Of a stretch of 52,775 nt of DNA, positions 24,241 through 34,260 are shown one piece after another (within the stretch, counting starts at the first letter, position 1; every line of letters begins with the position of its first letter). This DNA comes from Syntrophobacterales bacterium Delta_02 (GTDB lineage Bacteria > Desulfobacterota > Syntrophorhabdia > Syntrophorhabdales > Syntrophorhabdaceae). The DNA lies in assembly GCA_001603955.1 (NCBI GenBank), contig LVAA01000026.1, forward strand, positions 1 to 52,775, written 5' to 3'. Both the position numbers and the translations under genes were made by a program. The notes under the pieces are model-generated. The model made no database searches, was not told where the DNA came from, and was given only the letters and a program-made list of their open reading frames with translations.

Positions 24241-25175
24241 ATCTTTAGTCTTTCTTCCAGTTCCGTCGGGCGCAGGATCTCGAGGTGGATGGATGTTCCC
24301 AGGGCGAGCTGGAGGTTCTGTTTCCTCTCGGCGAATCTCTCCGCCAGCTCACCGTCCGTCGTAAGGTAGTAGTCTATAGCGTTCCGCAGCGAGTGGGCTA
24401 TGTGTGAAATGCTGCGGTCGATCTCCTCCTGGCAATATTTCTTCCTCACGATATCGAGAACGAAATCGATATGCCGGTCCTGCATGGGCAGCCGGGGACA
24501 GCTCTTCTTCCCGATGTTGACGAGCCGGTTGAGAAGTCCGAGAAGGTTCTTGTTGAGCGCCGCATCCTCGCCGTTGAGCGTGGCGCTGTACGAATATCCC
24601 GGCAGGACCGATTGGAGGACCTTCCAGTTGAGGCCGTATTGAATATGCTTGAGGTCCGCCCAGAGCCGCATGTCATAGACGTCATGGAGCGCCGCCGCAC
24701 AGTCCCTGAGTATCGCCGTCTCCTCATCGAAGGCGGCGGATCTCCCCCTGTCGTCCACGGGCTCCTCCTTCAGGACGCGGGCCAGCTGTTCGCAGTAGTG
24801 GGAATGTGCATGCTCCCCGGCAAGATCGTCGTGCCCGCTTGTGACCTCGAGCTCGTCATAGAGTTCCACGATGGCCCTCCAGTGATCTGTATCGCTGCGG
24901 TCCGCTCCCTCCCAGCACTCGAAGGTGTCGATATTGTCGGTGATCTGAAAGGTGTCGGTGACACACAGGCCGCCGCGGTTCATCTGGATCACGAAATCGA
25001 GCTCCATCTCATCCACGGAGGTGACGAGAGATACCGCCTCTTGTCTGTAAAGGTCCCAGATCGACCTGCCCGCTTTCCACTCGGAAAGCATTGCTTCATC
25101 GCTCACCCGGGTCCTCGCGATGAGGTCGAGAATATGATAATCCACGTAGACGCTCGTGCGGCGTTTCTCTGCCAT
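24234..25175 (-). CDS. Hypothetical protein, 313 residues
   Basis: I do not recognise a family. The protein is soluble and mixed in structure. It opens with a short basic stretch, then SVYVDYHILDLIARTRV, an acidic central part (ELYDELEVTSGHDDLAGEHAHSHYCEQLARVL) with clustered His and Cys, and a C-terminal helical part with SISHIAHSLRNAIDYYL and the ending RPTELEERLKMA. No signal peptide or transmembrane segment is seen. The HAHSHYC run could bind a metal, which is inference. The start ATG at 25175 is without a clear ribosome site. It is divergent from the DUF89 gene, and its stop codon is supplied by a repeat. Confidence 0.65.
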   Translation of the reverse strand: MAEKRRTSVYVDYHILDLIARTRVSDEAMLSEWKAGRSIWDLYRQEAVSLVTSVDEMELDFVIQMNRGGLCVTDTFQITDNIDTFECWEGADRSDTDHWRAIVELYDELEVTSGHDDLAGEHAHSHYCEQLARVLKEEPVDDRGRSAAFDEETAILRDCAAALHDVYDMRLWADLKHIQYGLNWKVLQSVLPGYSYSATLNGEDAALNKNLLGLLNRLVNIGKKSCPRLPMQDRHIDFVLDIVRKKYCQEEIDRSISHIAHSLRNAIDYYLTTDGELAERFAERKQNLQLALGTSIHLEILRPTELEERLKMA

Positions 25176-25321
25176 CTGTCACCCTTTGTCCGGGGAATCC
25201 CCGTGAAAGATAGGTTGTGCCGGAAGAACACGCCAGGCGACGAAGAAGAGAACTCGAGCGGCGAACGTGAGGATCAGTGTCAATCCGTATAGTCTGGAAC
25301 TACCCCTATGCCCCTGCACCC

Positions 25322-25327
25322 ATTATA
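25322..25327 (-). promoter_or_regulatory. Extended -10 element for the hypothetical gene at 25175
   Basis: On the minus strand TGTTATAAT gives a perfect TATAAT with an upstream TG. No good -35 is visible. A start near 25315 would leave a leader of about 140 nt. The rest of 25176-25380 shows nothing else I can name. Confidence 0.45.
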
Positions 25328-25380
25328 ACAAATGCGGAAAAGAATAGAAGCGTTTATTTCGGGAGCGCCCCGGCCCTCCT

Positions 25381-25410
25381 TTGACATTGAAATGCGTACC
25401 GTTTGATTAT
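25381..25410 (+). promoter_or_regulatory. Promoter of the DUF89-dnaJ operon
   Basis: A perfect TTGACA (25381-25386), an 18-nt spacer and GATTAT (25405-25410, four of six). The predicted start near 25417 is only about 9 nt before the ATG at 25426, with no Shine-Dalgarno visible. Confidence 0.55.
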
Positions 25411-25425
25411 ATCCTATTGTCTGCC

Positions 25426-26241
25426 ATGAAAGTTCAGGAACCCTGCCGCGCCTGCCTGGAAGGACTGGTCAGGAAAACAACGGCCCTTTCCGGGGGTGAC
25501 CCGGGGGTCCTCGATTCGTCATTGTCACTCCTCGAAGATCTCTTTGCGCCGAATGCGACACCACCGGCGATAGCCGGAAAGCTGCTGTCGCACATCAGGC
25601 GGAGGACCGGCATCTGGGACCCGTACGCCACCATCAAATATCACGAGTACAGGGACGCTCTGGCCGCAGTCAGGGGACTTCATGGCGGCGCCGACCGCCT
25701 GGAAGATCTGCTCAGTCTGTCCGCTCTCGGGAACTCCACGGACTATTTCACCGGCGGGACGTTCACGGACGACGTTCCCGTCGTTGAGGGCCATCTGGAC
25801 CTGGCGGCGGCTGCGATCTCTCGCGGAAGTGACGAGATGCTTATGCTCGGCGACAACATGGGGGACTTCGTCTTCGATCTCCCCCTCGTGCGCTTTCTCG
25901 AGAGAAACGGCAGGAAGGTGTTCTACGCGGTCAGGGAACGTCCCGCGCAGAACGACCTTTCCATGGAGGATGTCCGGCGCCTCGGCCTTCAGAAGCTGCA
26001 CCCCCGCATCATATCGACGGGAAAGGCCAACGTGGGTCTGCCGAGAGAAGACATTACGGGCGAGATCGAAAGGCTCTGGAAGGGAGAAGGCCCCGTCATC
26101 GCGAAGGGCATGGGGAATTTCGAGACCATCAGCGAATTTGACGGCGAACGTCAGGTGGTATATATAATGAAGGTGAAATGCCCCGCCGTCGCCCGGGCAG
26201 TCGGCAATGACGTCGGGACGTACATAGCTCACGTGAGGTGA
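25426..26241 (+). CDS. DUF89/ARMT1-like damage-control phosphatase
   Basis: 271 residues. The family is metal-dependent and hydrolyses damaged or side-product phosphorylated sugars and cofactors. The N-terminal CRACLEG resembles the CXXC found in the prokaryotic branch, and the metal site is [18 protein letters not shown] near residue 141. Later conserved parts are [11 protein letters not shown], and the [12 protein letters not shown] near the C terminus. Length is typical of the shorter form. I start at the ATG at 25426; the upstream in-frame TTG at 25381 is the promoter -35. It is followed by dnaJ-like with a 4-nt overlap or 8-nt gap, depending on the start chosen. Confidence 0.85.
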   Translation: MKVQEPCRACLEGLVRKTTALSGGDPGVLDSSLSLLEDLFAPNATPPAIAGKLLSHIRRRTGIWDPYATIKYHEYRDALAAVRGLHGGADRLEDLLSLSALGNSTDYFTGGTFTDDVPVVEGHLDLAAAAISRGSDEMLMLGDNMGDFVFDLPLVRFLERNGRKVFYAVRERPAQNDLSMEDVRRLGLQKLHPRIISTGKANVGLPREDITGEIERLWKGEGPVIAKGMGNFETISEFDGERQVVYIMKVKCPAVARAVGNDVGTYIAHVR

Positions 26242-26249
26242 CCAACCGT

Positions 26250-27179
26250 ATGGCAGGAAAACAGGATTACTACGAGTTGCTCGGCGTCTCCAAAACGGCT
26301 TCGGAAGATGAGATAAAGAAGGCGTACAGGAAGATGGCACTCAAGTACCATCCCGACCGCAATCCGGGCAACAAGGAGGCCGAGGAGAAGTTCAAGCTCA
26401 TAAACGAGGCCTACGCGGTACTGAGCAACCCCGAAAAACGCAAGCAATTCGACGCCTTCGGGATGGGAGGCTTCCAGCAGCGCTACAGCGAAGAGGACAT
26501 CTTCAGGGGTTTCAACGTGGGAGACCTTTTCAAGGACCTTGGTTTCGGCGGGGGCGATATCTTCAGCATGATCTTCGGCGGGCAGGCGGGCCGCGGGGCA
26601 AGGCAGCAGAGACGGCAACAGTCCTGGGACTTCAACGACTACATCACGAGACAGCAGCAGGGGGCCCAGACCGCGCGGGAACTCGACCTCCATTATGAAC
26701 TGGAGATACCCTTCATGGACGCCATACACGGGGCGGAGAAACGGATCTCCCTGGCCACCGCGATGGGAACGGAAGAGGTGAACGTCAAGATACCGAAAGG
26801 GATCGCGAGCGGAAAGAAGTTAAGGCTCAAGGGCAAGGGCAACGAGGGGCGTGGGGGGCAGCGCGGTGACCTCTATATAACCATGAAGGTGGGAGAACAT
26901 CCCGTCTTCAAACGAAGCGGCAACGACCTCTACGTGACCAGGGATGTGAAGGTAACGGACGCCCTTCTGGGGACGGTCGTCGAGGTCCCGTCCATTAACG
27001 GACCGAAAAGGGTCACCATCCCTCCGGGCGTCAAAAGCCATTCCAAGGTGCGGCTGAAAGGTCTTGGCGTCCCCGATCAGGGGGGCGATGAATACGTGGA
27101 GGTAATCATCGATATCCCGAAGAGACTTACGGACAGGCAGAAGGCTCTCCTCGAAGAGCTAAGAAAGGAAGGTCTATAG
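26250..27179 (+). CDS. DnaJ/CbpA-like co-chaperone lacking the zinc-finger domain
   Basis: 309 residues. The J-domain (about 1-70) holds [13 protein letters not shown] and the HPD motif in YHPDRNPG. A Gly/Phe-rich region follows, then a Gln/Arg-rich linker, then the two C-terminal substrate-binding domains ([47 protein letters not shown]). No CXXCXGXG zinc repeats, so it is class II (CbpA type), acting with DnaK. I start at the ATG at 26250 with GAGGTGA; a GTG at 26238 (4-nt overlap) is possible. Next comes an unknown gene overlapping by 1 nt, then groES, making a folding-related neighbourhood. Confidence 0.9.
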   Translation: MAGKQDYYELLGVSKTASEDEIKKAYRKMALKYHPDRNPGNKEAEEKFKLINEAYAVLSNPEKRKQFDAFGMGGFQQRYSEEDIFRGFNVGDLFKDLGFGGGDIFSMIFGGQAGRGARQQRRQQSWDFNDYITRQQQGAQTARELDLHYELEIPFMDAIHGAEKRISLATAMGTEEVNVKIPKGIASGKKLRLKGKGNEGRGGQRGDLYITMKVGEHPVFKRSGNDLYVTRDVKVTDALLGTVVEVPSINGPKRVTIPPGVKSHSKVRLKGLGVPDQGGDEYVEVIIDIPKRLTDRQKALLEELRKEGL

Positions 27180-27958
27180 TGCTACCCCGCAGGCATATCC
27201 TGGATGTCTGGGAACTCATCAAGGACAAGGAAGACTTGAAGTCCATGGCAACGATCACGCTGGCCATCGACGCCATAAAGTACATGCATAACGAACCGAA
27301 GAAGGACCACCTCGTCGAGGCCCTGGAACTGAATGAGTTCATCTGCTTCATGTTCCCCGCCAAGCGCCCGAAGAACAGGTCTCTTCTCTACCACATCGTC
27401 TCGGACCTCCTGGGACTTCTCATGTACGGCATCCCCGATACGCGCAAGTACACGATCGACAACATCGAAACGGTGAACTACTCCGAAAAGAACATGGAGA
27501 TCTACCCCGTCATCGAGGTGTGGAACAACCTCAAGTCGAAGGTCTACAAGAAGAAACACGGTGCCGAAGACATCATAGAGGGTTTCATCAAGAAAATTCG
27601 CGTCGAAATGGACGTTCTCGGGCGATTTCCCTTCGTGGAAGAGATATTTCTCGAATCGAAGGGCAGGATGAAGGAATGGCTCCCCTCATTCGCCAGCTAC
27701 TACGACGAGAGCAGGAAGAAGGTCCGCGGGGCCTACGACCGCTGGTGGGCACTCTGGCTCTGCGGGAAGAGCAAGGAAGAGATCCTCGGCGCCATGGTCG
27801 ACCGCCTCGCCTCCCAGGCCGAACGCGAGTACGAGACGGTCATCGACAAGGAGAAGGTCTTCACGTCCATCATCTCCGACCCCGAAACCAACCGCATGGA
27901 GAACGAGCTGTTCAACAAGTGGTACCGGGAAGGGGTAAATTTGTTGCTAAAAATTTAA
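27179..27958 (+). CDS. Hypothetical protein, 259 residues, linked to dnaJ and groES
   Basis: I do not recognise a family. The start is GTG at 27179, sharing one base with the dnaJ-like stop (TAGTG), so translation is coupled. The product is soluble, Lys/Glu-rich and helical: ILDVWELIKDKEDLKSMATITLAIDAIKYMH, a Phe/Cys segment FICFMFPAKRPKN, and a WW pair (YDRWWALWLCGKSKEE) in the second half. No signal peptide or metal motif is evident. It ends about 100 nt before groES, which has its own promoter. Its permanent place behind a J-domain protein suggests a chaperone-related or stress role, by context only. Confidence 0.65.
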   Translation: MLPRRHILDVWELIKDKEDLKSMATITLAIDAIKYMHNEPKKDHLVEALELNEFICFMFPAKRPKNRSLLYHIVSDLLGLLMYGIPDTRKYTIDNIETVNYSEKNMEIYPVIEVWNNLKSKVYKKKHGAEDIIEGFIKKIRVEMDVLGRFPFVEEIFLESKGRMKEWLPSFASYYDESRKKVRGAYDRWWALWLCGKSKEEILGAMVDRLASQAEREYETVIDKEKVFTSIISDPETNRMENELFNKWYREGVNLLLKI

Positions 27959-27967
27959 CCCCCGGTA

Positions 27968-28028
27968 TTGACAAAGACTTACACTCATCCTTATATTGTC
28001 TTTGGCAATCGGTTTTCGCAATTGCTAA
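27968..28028 (+). promoter_or_regulatory. groES promoter with CIRCE-like operator
   Basis: TTGACA (27968-27973), 18-nt spacer, TATATT (27992-27997). Just after it, TTGGCAATC-N9-AATTGCTAA (28002-28028) matches the HrcA target CIRCE, TTAGCACTC-N9-GAGTGCTAA, at 14 of 18 arm bases with exact spacing. Position over the predicted start (about 28004) fits repression by HrcA at normal temperature. Confidence 0.7.
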
Positions 28029-28058
28029 CCTAACAACCACAGAAAGGAGTGTGAAACA

Positions 28059-28349
28059 ATGAAGGTGAAACCATTACAGGACAGAATTCTTGTCAAGAGA
28101 ATCGAGGAAGAGGAAAAGACGAAGGGCGGCATAATCATTCCTGACGCTGCCAAGGAAAAACCCCAGGAAGGCAAGGTGGTTGCGGTGGGCGACGGAAAGA
28201 TCCTGGAGAGCGGTCAGAAGGCACCACTGACAGTGAAACCGGGGGACAAGATCCTCTTCGGCAAATACTCGGGCACGGAGATCAAGGTCGACGGCGAAGA
28301 GCATCTCATTCTCAGGGAAGATGATGTTCTTGCAATCGTAGAAGATTAA
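28059..28349 (+). CDS. groES: Co-chaperonin GroES
   Basis: A 96-residue lid of the GroEL chamber; seven copies cap the ring. The start [21 protein letters not shown] is standard, the mobile loop [17 protein letters not shown] carries the GGI/IIP pair that binds GroEL, and the roof and end [19 protein letters not shown] are in place. AAAGGAG is 6-8 nt before the ATG. groEL follows 21 nt later in one operon, behind a CIRCE-like operator. The length is normal and no oddities appear. Confidence 0.97.
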   Translation: MKVKPLQDRILVKRIEEEEKTKGGIIIPDAAKEKPQEGKVVAVGDGKILESGQKAPLTVKPGDKILFGKYSGTEIKVDGEEHLILREDDVLAIVED

Positions 28350-28352
28350 TAA

Positions 28353-30011
<1,659 letters not shown>

Positions 30012-30030
30012 AAGACAGGCTTCTGCCAAA

Positions 30031-30068
30031 AAAAAGAAGGGGGTCTCTTGCGAGGTCCCCTTCTTTTC
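30031..30068. terminator. Bidirectional terminator between groEL and dodecin
   Basis: GAAGGGG (30037-30043) pairs with CCCCTTC (30058-30064), flanked by a run of A before and of T after. It can therefore terminate the groESL transcript and, on the other strand, the dodecin transcript. Confidence 0.75.
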
Positions 30069-30088
30069 CATCAACCCCTTCCCCTTGA

Positions 30089-30301
30089 CTACTCGCTGTG
30101 GTACTTGAAGGAAATATTGAGCCTCACCCTGTACTGACTCACCTTTCCGTTCTCCAGCGTGACATCCTGCTTGATCACCTCGGCGACACGGAGGTCCTCG
30201 AGGGATTTTCCCGCAGTCTCAAGGGCGTTCTTAGCGGCTTCCTCCCAGGACTTTTCACTTGTTCCCACGATCTCGATGATCTTGTAAACACTACCCGCCA
30301 T
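30089..30301 (-). CDS. Dodecin family protein
   Basis: A 70-residue dodecin. The typical order is VYKIIEIVGTSEKSWEEAAKNALETAGKSLEDLRVAEV, then the basic-acid rich QYRVRLNISFKY strand. Dodecins form hollow 12-mers that bind flavins (riboflavin, FMN or lumichrome) or, in some bacteria, CoA, as cytoplasmic storage or scavenging. The aromatic residue that stacks flavin in archaeal members is not clearly present, so the ligand is uncertain. The ATG at 30301 has AGGAGG, and a strong promoter lies 45-75 nt upstream. It is monocistronic and convergent with groEL. Confidence 0.9.
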   Translation of the reverse strand: MAGSVYKIIEIVGTSEKSWEEAAKNALETAGKSLEDLRVAEVIKQDVTLENGKVSQYRVRLNISFKYHSE

Positions 30302-30346
30302 ATTCGCCTCCTTTCGTGTATTTTCTAAAAGCAGGTTATAGGCTCT

Positions 30347-30374
30347 TATATAGCACAGAAAAGGAATCTGTCAA
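30347..30374 (-). promoter_or_regulatory. Strong sigma-70 promoter of dodecin
   Basis: On the minus strand: TTGACA (30374-30369), a 16-nt spacer and TATATA (30352-30347). The transcription start is predicted near 30340, about 40 nt before the ATG. Confidence 0.65.
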
Positions 30375-30412
30375 TGAGGGACAGGAAGCAGACGACCGGG
30401 AATCCCCATTTC

Positions 30413-30455
30413 GTCCTATAGGTCCAATAAGTCCTATAGGTCCTATAGGCCTCAC
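30413..30455. repeat. 9-nt tandem repeat, GTCCTATAG family, single arm
   Basis: GTCCTATAG, GTCCAATAA, GTCCTATAG and GTCCTATAG follow in a row. The element starts beyond the dodecin promoter and stops 2 nt before the stop codon of the deacetylase gene ending at 30458. No opposite arm is visible. Confidence 0.8.
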
Positions 30456-30457
30456 CC

Positions 30458-31363
30458 CTATTCCCTGTCCTTTTGACAACACACTTCCCCGGCGCGCCCG
30501 GGGACGGAACCGTATTCTATGGTGCACACAGGGCCGTCGGGCGTGTCCCTGAACTCACGGGCGATGTCCATGAGGCGCCTGAAGGCGAAACCCCGCTTTT
30601 TGGCCTCCGCGAGAAAAGCATCAAGGAAACCGCTCCAGCGCTTGCCCTCGAGCTCGGTGTGAACCGTAAGGATATTGAGACCATCGGCCAGCAATCCCAG
30701 ATAGTGCTCAACGAGGGTGGTCTCCTCGGCGCTTACGACGCCTATCACCTCGTCGAGCGTGGGAAGCGTCGTGGGGATCTGGACTATCGAGAACCGGGTC
30801 CCTCCCATCTCCGGATAGAAGGGGTACAAACCCCGGGTGTCACTGGAGTATACCAGCCCTTTTTCTTCGAAGACCTTGAGCGCGAAGGGGTTTATCATCC
30901 ATCCCGGGGCGGCGAAGGAACGCGCCTCCTCCCCCACGACCATCCGGTATACCGTCAGCAGCCGGTCAATCTCGCGGCACGTCTCGGCTTCGTCAAAATG
31001 CTTGATGGAATCGTGCCAGCGGACATGGTCATGGCCGTGAATGCCCAGTTCATGGCCTCCGTCCAGGATCTTCCTTATGAGGGTTACGTTCCTGCGCGCG
31101 ATCTGGGGTCCCGGCAGGACGAGACCGTACATGAGGGTCTTTACGCCGTAGGTGCTCAGAACCCCCACCCGTCCCGCCTTCTTGAGAAAACCCTTACGGG
31201 TGAAAACCCTCTTCACGGTCCGGCCCGTATTGTCCTTTCCCATGGGGACGAAGAAGCTCGCCCTCACATCGTGGCGCCGGAATATATCGAGGAGAACGGG
31301 CACACCGTTGCGCATGCCCTGAAAGGTGTCCACATCCACCTTTATCCCGATGGTCCCGCCCAA
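30458..31363 (-). CDS. arnD: 4-deoxy-4-formamido-L-arabinose-phosphoundecaprenol deformylase
   Basis: A 301-residue polysaccharide-deacetylase-type enzyme that removes the formyl group from undecaprenyl-phosphate-Ara4FN in the lipid A modification pathway, at the membrane. It resembles E. coli ArnD closely: IKVDVDTFQGMRNGVPVLL near the start (metal Asp), GIHGHDHVRWH (metal His pair), FAAPGWM, SSDTRGLYPF, and IPTTLPTLDEVIG, with VHTELEG near the end. The start is TTG at 31363 with AGGG upstream, 7 nt after the decarboxylase gene. It is the last gene of the arn operon. There is no membrane segment, so it must associate with the others. Confidence 0.88.
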   Translation of the reverse strand: MGGTIGIKVDVDTFQGMRNGVPVLLDIFRRHDVRASFFVPMGKDNTGRTVKRVFTRKGFLKKAGRVGVLSTYGVKTLMYGLVLPGPQIARRNVTLIRKILDGGHELGIHGHDHVRWHDSIKHFDEAETCREIDRLLTVYRMVVGEEARSFAAPGWMINPFALKVFEEKGLVYSSDTRGLYPFYPEMGGTRFSIVQIPTTLPTLDEVIGVVSAEETTLVEHYLGLLADGLNILTVHTELEGKRWSGFLDAFLAEAKKRGFAFRRLMDIAREFRDTPDGPVCTIEYGSVPGRAGEVCCQKDRE

Positions 31364-31370
31364 AAACGCC

Positions 31371-32414
31371 CTACCTGCCTGTCTCCCCGGGGAGGCTCGT
31401 CTCCAGGTAGTAATCCAGTGTCTTCTTGAGCGCCGTGTCGAGATCGACGAGAGGCTCCCAGCCGATGAGTTCCCTGGCCTTCGCTATCGAGGGGACCCTG
31501 CGGTCGATGTCCTGATAGCCTTCGCCATAGAAATCGCGGGAATAGACCTCGATGATCTCGGAGTGTTTCGCATAGTGCCCCGTCCTCGGGTCGTTCGCGA
31601 ACATGGTCTTTAGCCTGGTGGCAAGGTCCTTGACGGTCGCTTCGTTCTTCGGGTTGCCGATATTGAAGATCTGGCCGTTGCAGCGGTCGTCCCGGTTCTC
31701 TATGATCTTCATCAGGCATGCGATGCCGTCATCGATATACGTGAAGCAGCGCTTCTGCGAGCCTCCGTCCACAAGCCGGATGGGTTCGGCCAGGAAGAGG
31801 CTGCTGATGAACTGCGTCACCACCCGGGAGCTTCCCTCTTTTTCCGGGTCCGTGGTCAGCTCGTCAAGCTTGGGGCCTATCCAGTTGAAAGGCCTGAAGA
31901 GTGTGAATTTGAGGCCGTGCTGAAAACCATACGCCCAGATGACCCTGTCGAGAAGCTGTTTCGATGCGCTGTAGATCCACCGCTGCTTGTTGATGGGACC
32001 GAGGACCAGGGGGCTGCCATCTTCGGTGAACTCAGCGTCGGGAGACATCCCGTAGACCTCCGACGTAGAGGGAAAAAGAAGCCTCTTGCCGTACTTGACA
32101 CACAGGCGGACGACCTTGAGGTTCTCCTCGAAATCGAGCTCAAAGACGCGCAGGGGCTCCCTCACGTAGGTCATCGGCGTTGCTATGGCAACGAGGGGCA
32201 TGACCACATCGCACTTCTTGACGTGGTACTCTATCCATTCCCTGTTTATCGAGATGTCGCCTTCAACGTAGTGGAAGCGCTCGTGCCCGAGACACTCGCC
32301 GAGCTTATCGTTGCGAATGTCCAGTCCGTAGATCTCCCAGTCCGTTTCGTTGAGCACGCGTTCCGCGAGGGCGTTGCCGATGAATCCGTTCACTCCGAGC
32401 ACCAAGAGTCTCAA
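31371..32414 (-). CDS. arnA: UDP-glucuronate decarboxylase (ArnA C-terminal domain as a separate protein)
   Basis: 347 residues of the short-chain dehydrogenase type. It oxidises UDP-glucuronate at C4 and decarboxylates it to UDP-4-keto-xylose, the first step to aminoarabinose. It matches the C-terminal half of E. coli ArnA almost segment by segment: the NAD loop [65 protein letters not shown] and the YSASK catalytic pair. In enterobacteria this domain is fused to the formyltransferase; here it is a free-standing gene overlapping the formyltransferase gene by 4 nt (ATGA). Its start is the ATG at 32414. Confidence 0.92.
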   Translation of the reverse strand: MRLLVLGVNGFIGNALAERVLNETDWEIYGLDIRNDKLGECLGHERFHYVEGDISINREWIEYHVKKCDVVMPLVAIATPMTYVREPLRVFELDFEENLKVVRLCVKYGKRLLFPSTSEVYGMSPDAEFTEDGSPLVLGPINKQRWIYSASKQLLDRVIWAYGFQHGLKFTLFRPFNWIGPKLDELTTDPEKEGSSRVVTQFISSLFLAEPIRLVDGGSQKRCFTYIDDGIACLMKIIENRDDRCNGQIFNIGNPKNEATVKDLATRLKTMFANDPRTGHYAKHSEIIEVYSRDFYGEGYQDIDRRVPSIAKARELIGWEPLVDLDTALKKTLDYYLETSLPGETGR

Positions 32415-33334
32415 GCATGACCTCCTAGAATTTTGTTTTTCAGGACACGGGAAGATGCCAGTTCGATCGCGTCCACCTCCTGATCACCTTCGATCTGAAC
32501 CGAGATGAGGCGCAGGGAACCCGAACCGGTCTTCACCAGGAGAGGGTCCTCCGATATCACCGTCCCGGCAGGGACATCCCGTGGAGAAACGTTCTCGGGG
32601 TATGCCTTCCATATGAGAAGTTTTTTTCCGTCGAGATAGGTGAAGGCCCCCGGGTAGGGATGGGTCACCGCCCGGGTAAGATTGTATATGGACAGGGAAT
32701 CCTTCGTCCAGTCTATGAAGCCGTCCTCGGGCTTGCGGCCCCCGAAATAGGAGGACGGTCCCGTCTGTACCCTTCTCGTGAAGGTACCTGCCTCGAGCCC
32801 GGGCAGGACATCCTGCATGAGCTCCCGTGCCGCTCCGACGAGCTTCATGTAGACGGAGAAGACATCGTCCTCGAAGACGATGGAAACCTCCTTCTGCGCT
32901 ACGATATCGCCGGCGTCGGGCTTTTCCACCATGAAATGAAGTGTGACCCCGGTACGCTCTTCGCCCGCTATGAGGACCCAGTTGACAGGGCAGCGGCCGC
33001 GGTATTGCGGAAGGAGAGAACCGTGAAGGTTGAAGGCGCCGATGCGCGGTATGTCCAGAATGGCCTTCGGGATCATCTTGCGGTAATAGAAAGAGAACAC
33101 TATGTCCGGACGCATATCGCGGACGAGGGCGATCCATTTCTCGTCGTTCACGTTCTCCGGCGTGTAAACGGGGATACCGTATTCCCGCGCAAGCTCCACG
33201 GGCCTGCGGAACCAGATCTCTTCGCCGGGGTCGTCATCATGGGTGAAAAGGCAGGCTACGTCGGCACCGGTGCCAAGGAGTTCTTCCAGGCAGACGTAAC
33301 CGATCTCCTGGTATGCGAATACGACCGCTCTCAC
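32411..33334 (-). CDS. Formyltransferase (ArnA N-terminal domain as a separate protein)
   Basis: 307 residues. It corresponds to the N-terminal half of E. coli ArnA, which formylates UDP-Ara4N using 10-formyl-tetrahydrofolate. The catalytic Asn-His-Ser-Leu-Leu-Pro block appears as [19 protein letters not shown], and the Asp is in [11 protein letters not shown]. The C-terminal part has the FMT-like OB domain ([13 protein letters not shown]). Start ATG at 33334 overlaps the arnC stop by 4 nt. The order and overlap place it in the arn operon. It could instead be a formyltransferase for another 4-amino sugar, but the neighbours make Ara4N the best reading. Confidence 0.85.
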   Translation of the reverse strand: MRAVVFAYQEIGYVCLEELLGTGADVACLFTHDDDPGEEIWFRRPVELAREYGIPVYTPENVNDEKWIALVRDMRPDIVFSFYYRKMIPKAILDIPRIGAFNLHGSLLPQYRGRCPVNWVLIAGEERTGVTLHFMVEKPDAGDIVAQKEVSIVFEDDVFSVYMKLVGAARELMQDVLPGLEAGTFTRRVQTGPSSYFGGRKPEDGFIDWTKDSLSIYNLTRAVTHPYPGAFTYLDGKKLLIWKAYPENVSPRDVPAGTVISEDPLLVKTGSGSLRLISVQIEGDQEVDAIELASSRVLKNKILGGHA

Positions 33335-34260
33335 ATGAATTCCTTCTTGATGATATATCGCGGACGCCTTCTCACTTCCTGGTAGATCCGGCCGACGTAC
33401 TCACCGATGACCCCCAGGGCAAAGATCTGTATGCCTATGAAGAAGAAGAGCACGCCGAAGAGGGTGAAGGTCCCCTCCCCTTCCGGGCCTATGAGGAGCC
33501 GCCGCACCATGAGGAAAATGGCGAAGGCAAGGCCGAGAAAAGCGATGGCCACACCGAGCATGCTGATGAACTGTATGGGCAGGAGGGAGAAATTTGTCAT
33601 GAGGTCGAAATTGAGCCTGAAAAGCTTGAAGGGGCTGTACTTGGAGGTCCCTTTCTTCCTTTCCTCGTGGCCGACCTCTATCTCCGTTATCTTCTTGGCA
33701 AAGGTATTGGCGAGCGCCGGGATGAAGCTCGATGATTCCGGGCACATGTTCATGTAGTCGACGATGTTGCGCCGGTATGCCCTCAGCATGCAACCGTAAT
33801 CCTTGAGGCGGACGCCGACGAGCTTTGCCGTGATCCTGTTGACTATGTAGGAAGGCAGCTTGCGGAACAACGAATCCTTCCTCTGCTTCCGATATGTGGC
33901 AACGACCTCGTAGCCCTCTTCCGCCTTGGCCACAAGCCTCGGGATCTCCTCGGGCGGGTTCTGCAGGTCGGCATCTATGGTCACGACGATCTCGCCCCGG
34001 GCGAAGTCGAAACCTGCAAAAAGGGCCATGTGCTGACCGTAATTCCTGTTGAACTCTATGACCTTGACACGTTCATCCTCGTGATGAAAGGCCTCGAGGA
34101 TCTCCTCGGTGCGGTCCGTGCTCCCGTCGTTTATATAGATGATCTCGTAAGGTCTGCGCATGCCCGCCAGGGCGTCGCGGAGCCGTTCGTTCAGCTCCGG
34201 AAGCGACTCCTCTTCGTTCAGAACGGGGACAAGCACGGACACATAGGGCTTCTCATCCAT
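33331..34260 (-). CDS. arnC: Undecaprenyl-phosphate 4-deoxy-4-formamido-L-arabinose transferase
   Basis: A 309-residue GT2 glycosyltransferase that moves Ara4FN from UDP onto undecaprenyl phosphate at the inner face of the inner membrane. The nucleotide-binding motifs are VLVPVLNEEESLPEL, IYINDGSTDRT, and DADLQNPPEEIP; RKDSLFRKLPSYIVNR and KDYGCMLRAYRR follow, which is the ArnC pattern. Two C-terminal membrane segments lie at about 233-258 and 268-290. It overlaps arnT by 8 nt upstream and the formyltransferase by 4 nt downstream. Related undecaprenyl-phosphate glycosyltransferases (GtrB type) look similar; the operon decides the name. Confidence 0.88.
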   Translation of the reverse strand: MDEKPYVSVLVPVLNEEESLPELNERLRDALAGMRRPYEIIYINDGSTDRTEEILEAFHHEDERVKVIEFNRNYGQHMALFAGFDFARGEIVVTIDADLQNPPEEIPRLVAKAEEGYEVVATYRKQRKDSLFRKLPSYIVNRITAKLVGVRLKDYGCMLRAYRRNIVDYMNMCPESSSFIPALANTFAKKITEIEVGHEERKKGTSKYSPFKLFRLNFDLMTNFSLLPIQFISMLGVAIAFLGLAFAIFLMVRRLLIGPEGEGTFTLFGVLFFFIGIQIFALGVIGEYVGRIYQEVRRRPRYIIKKEFM

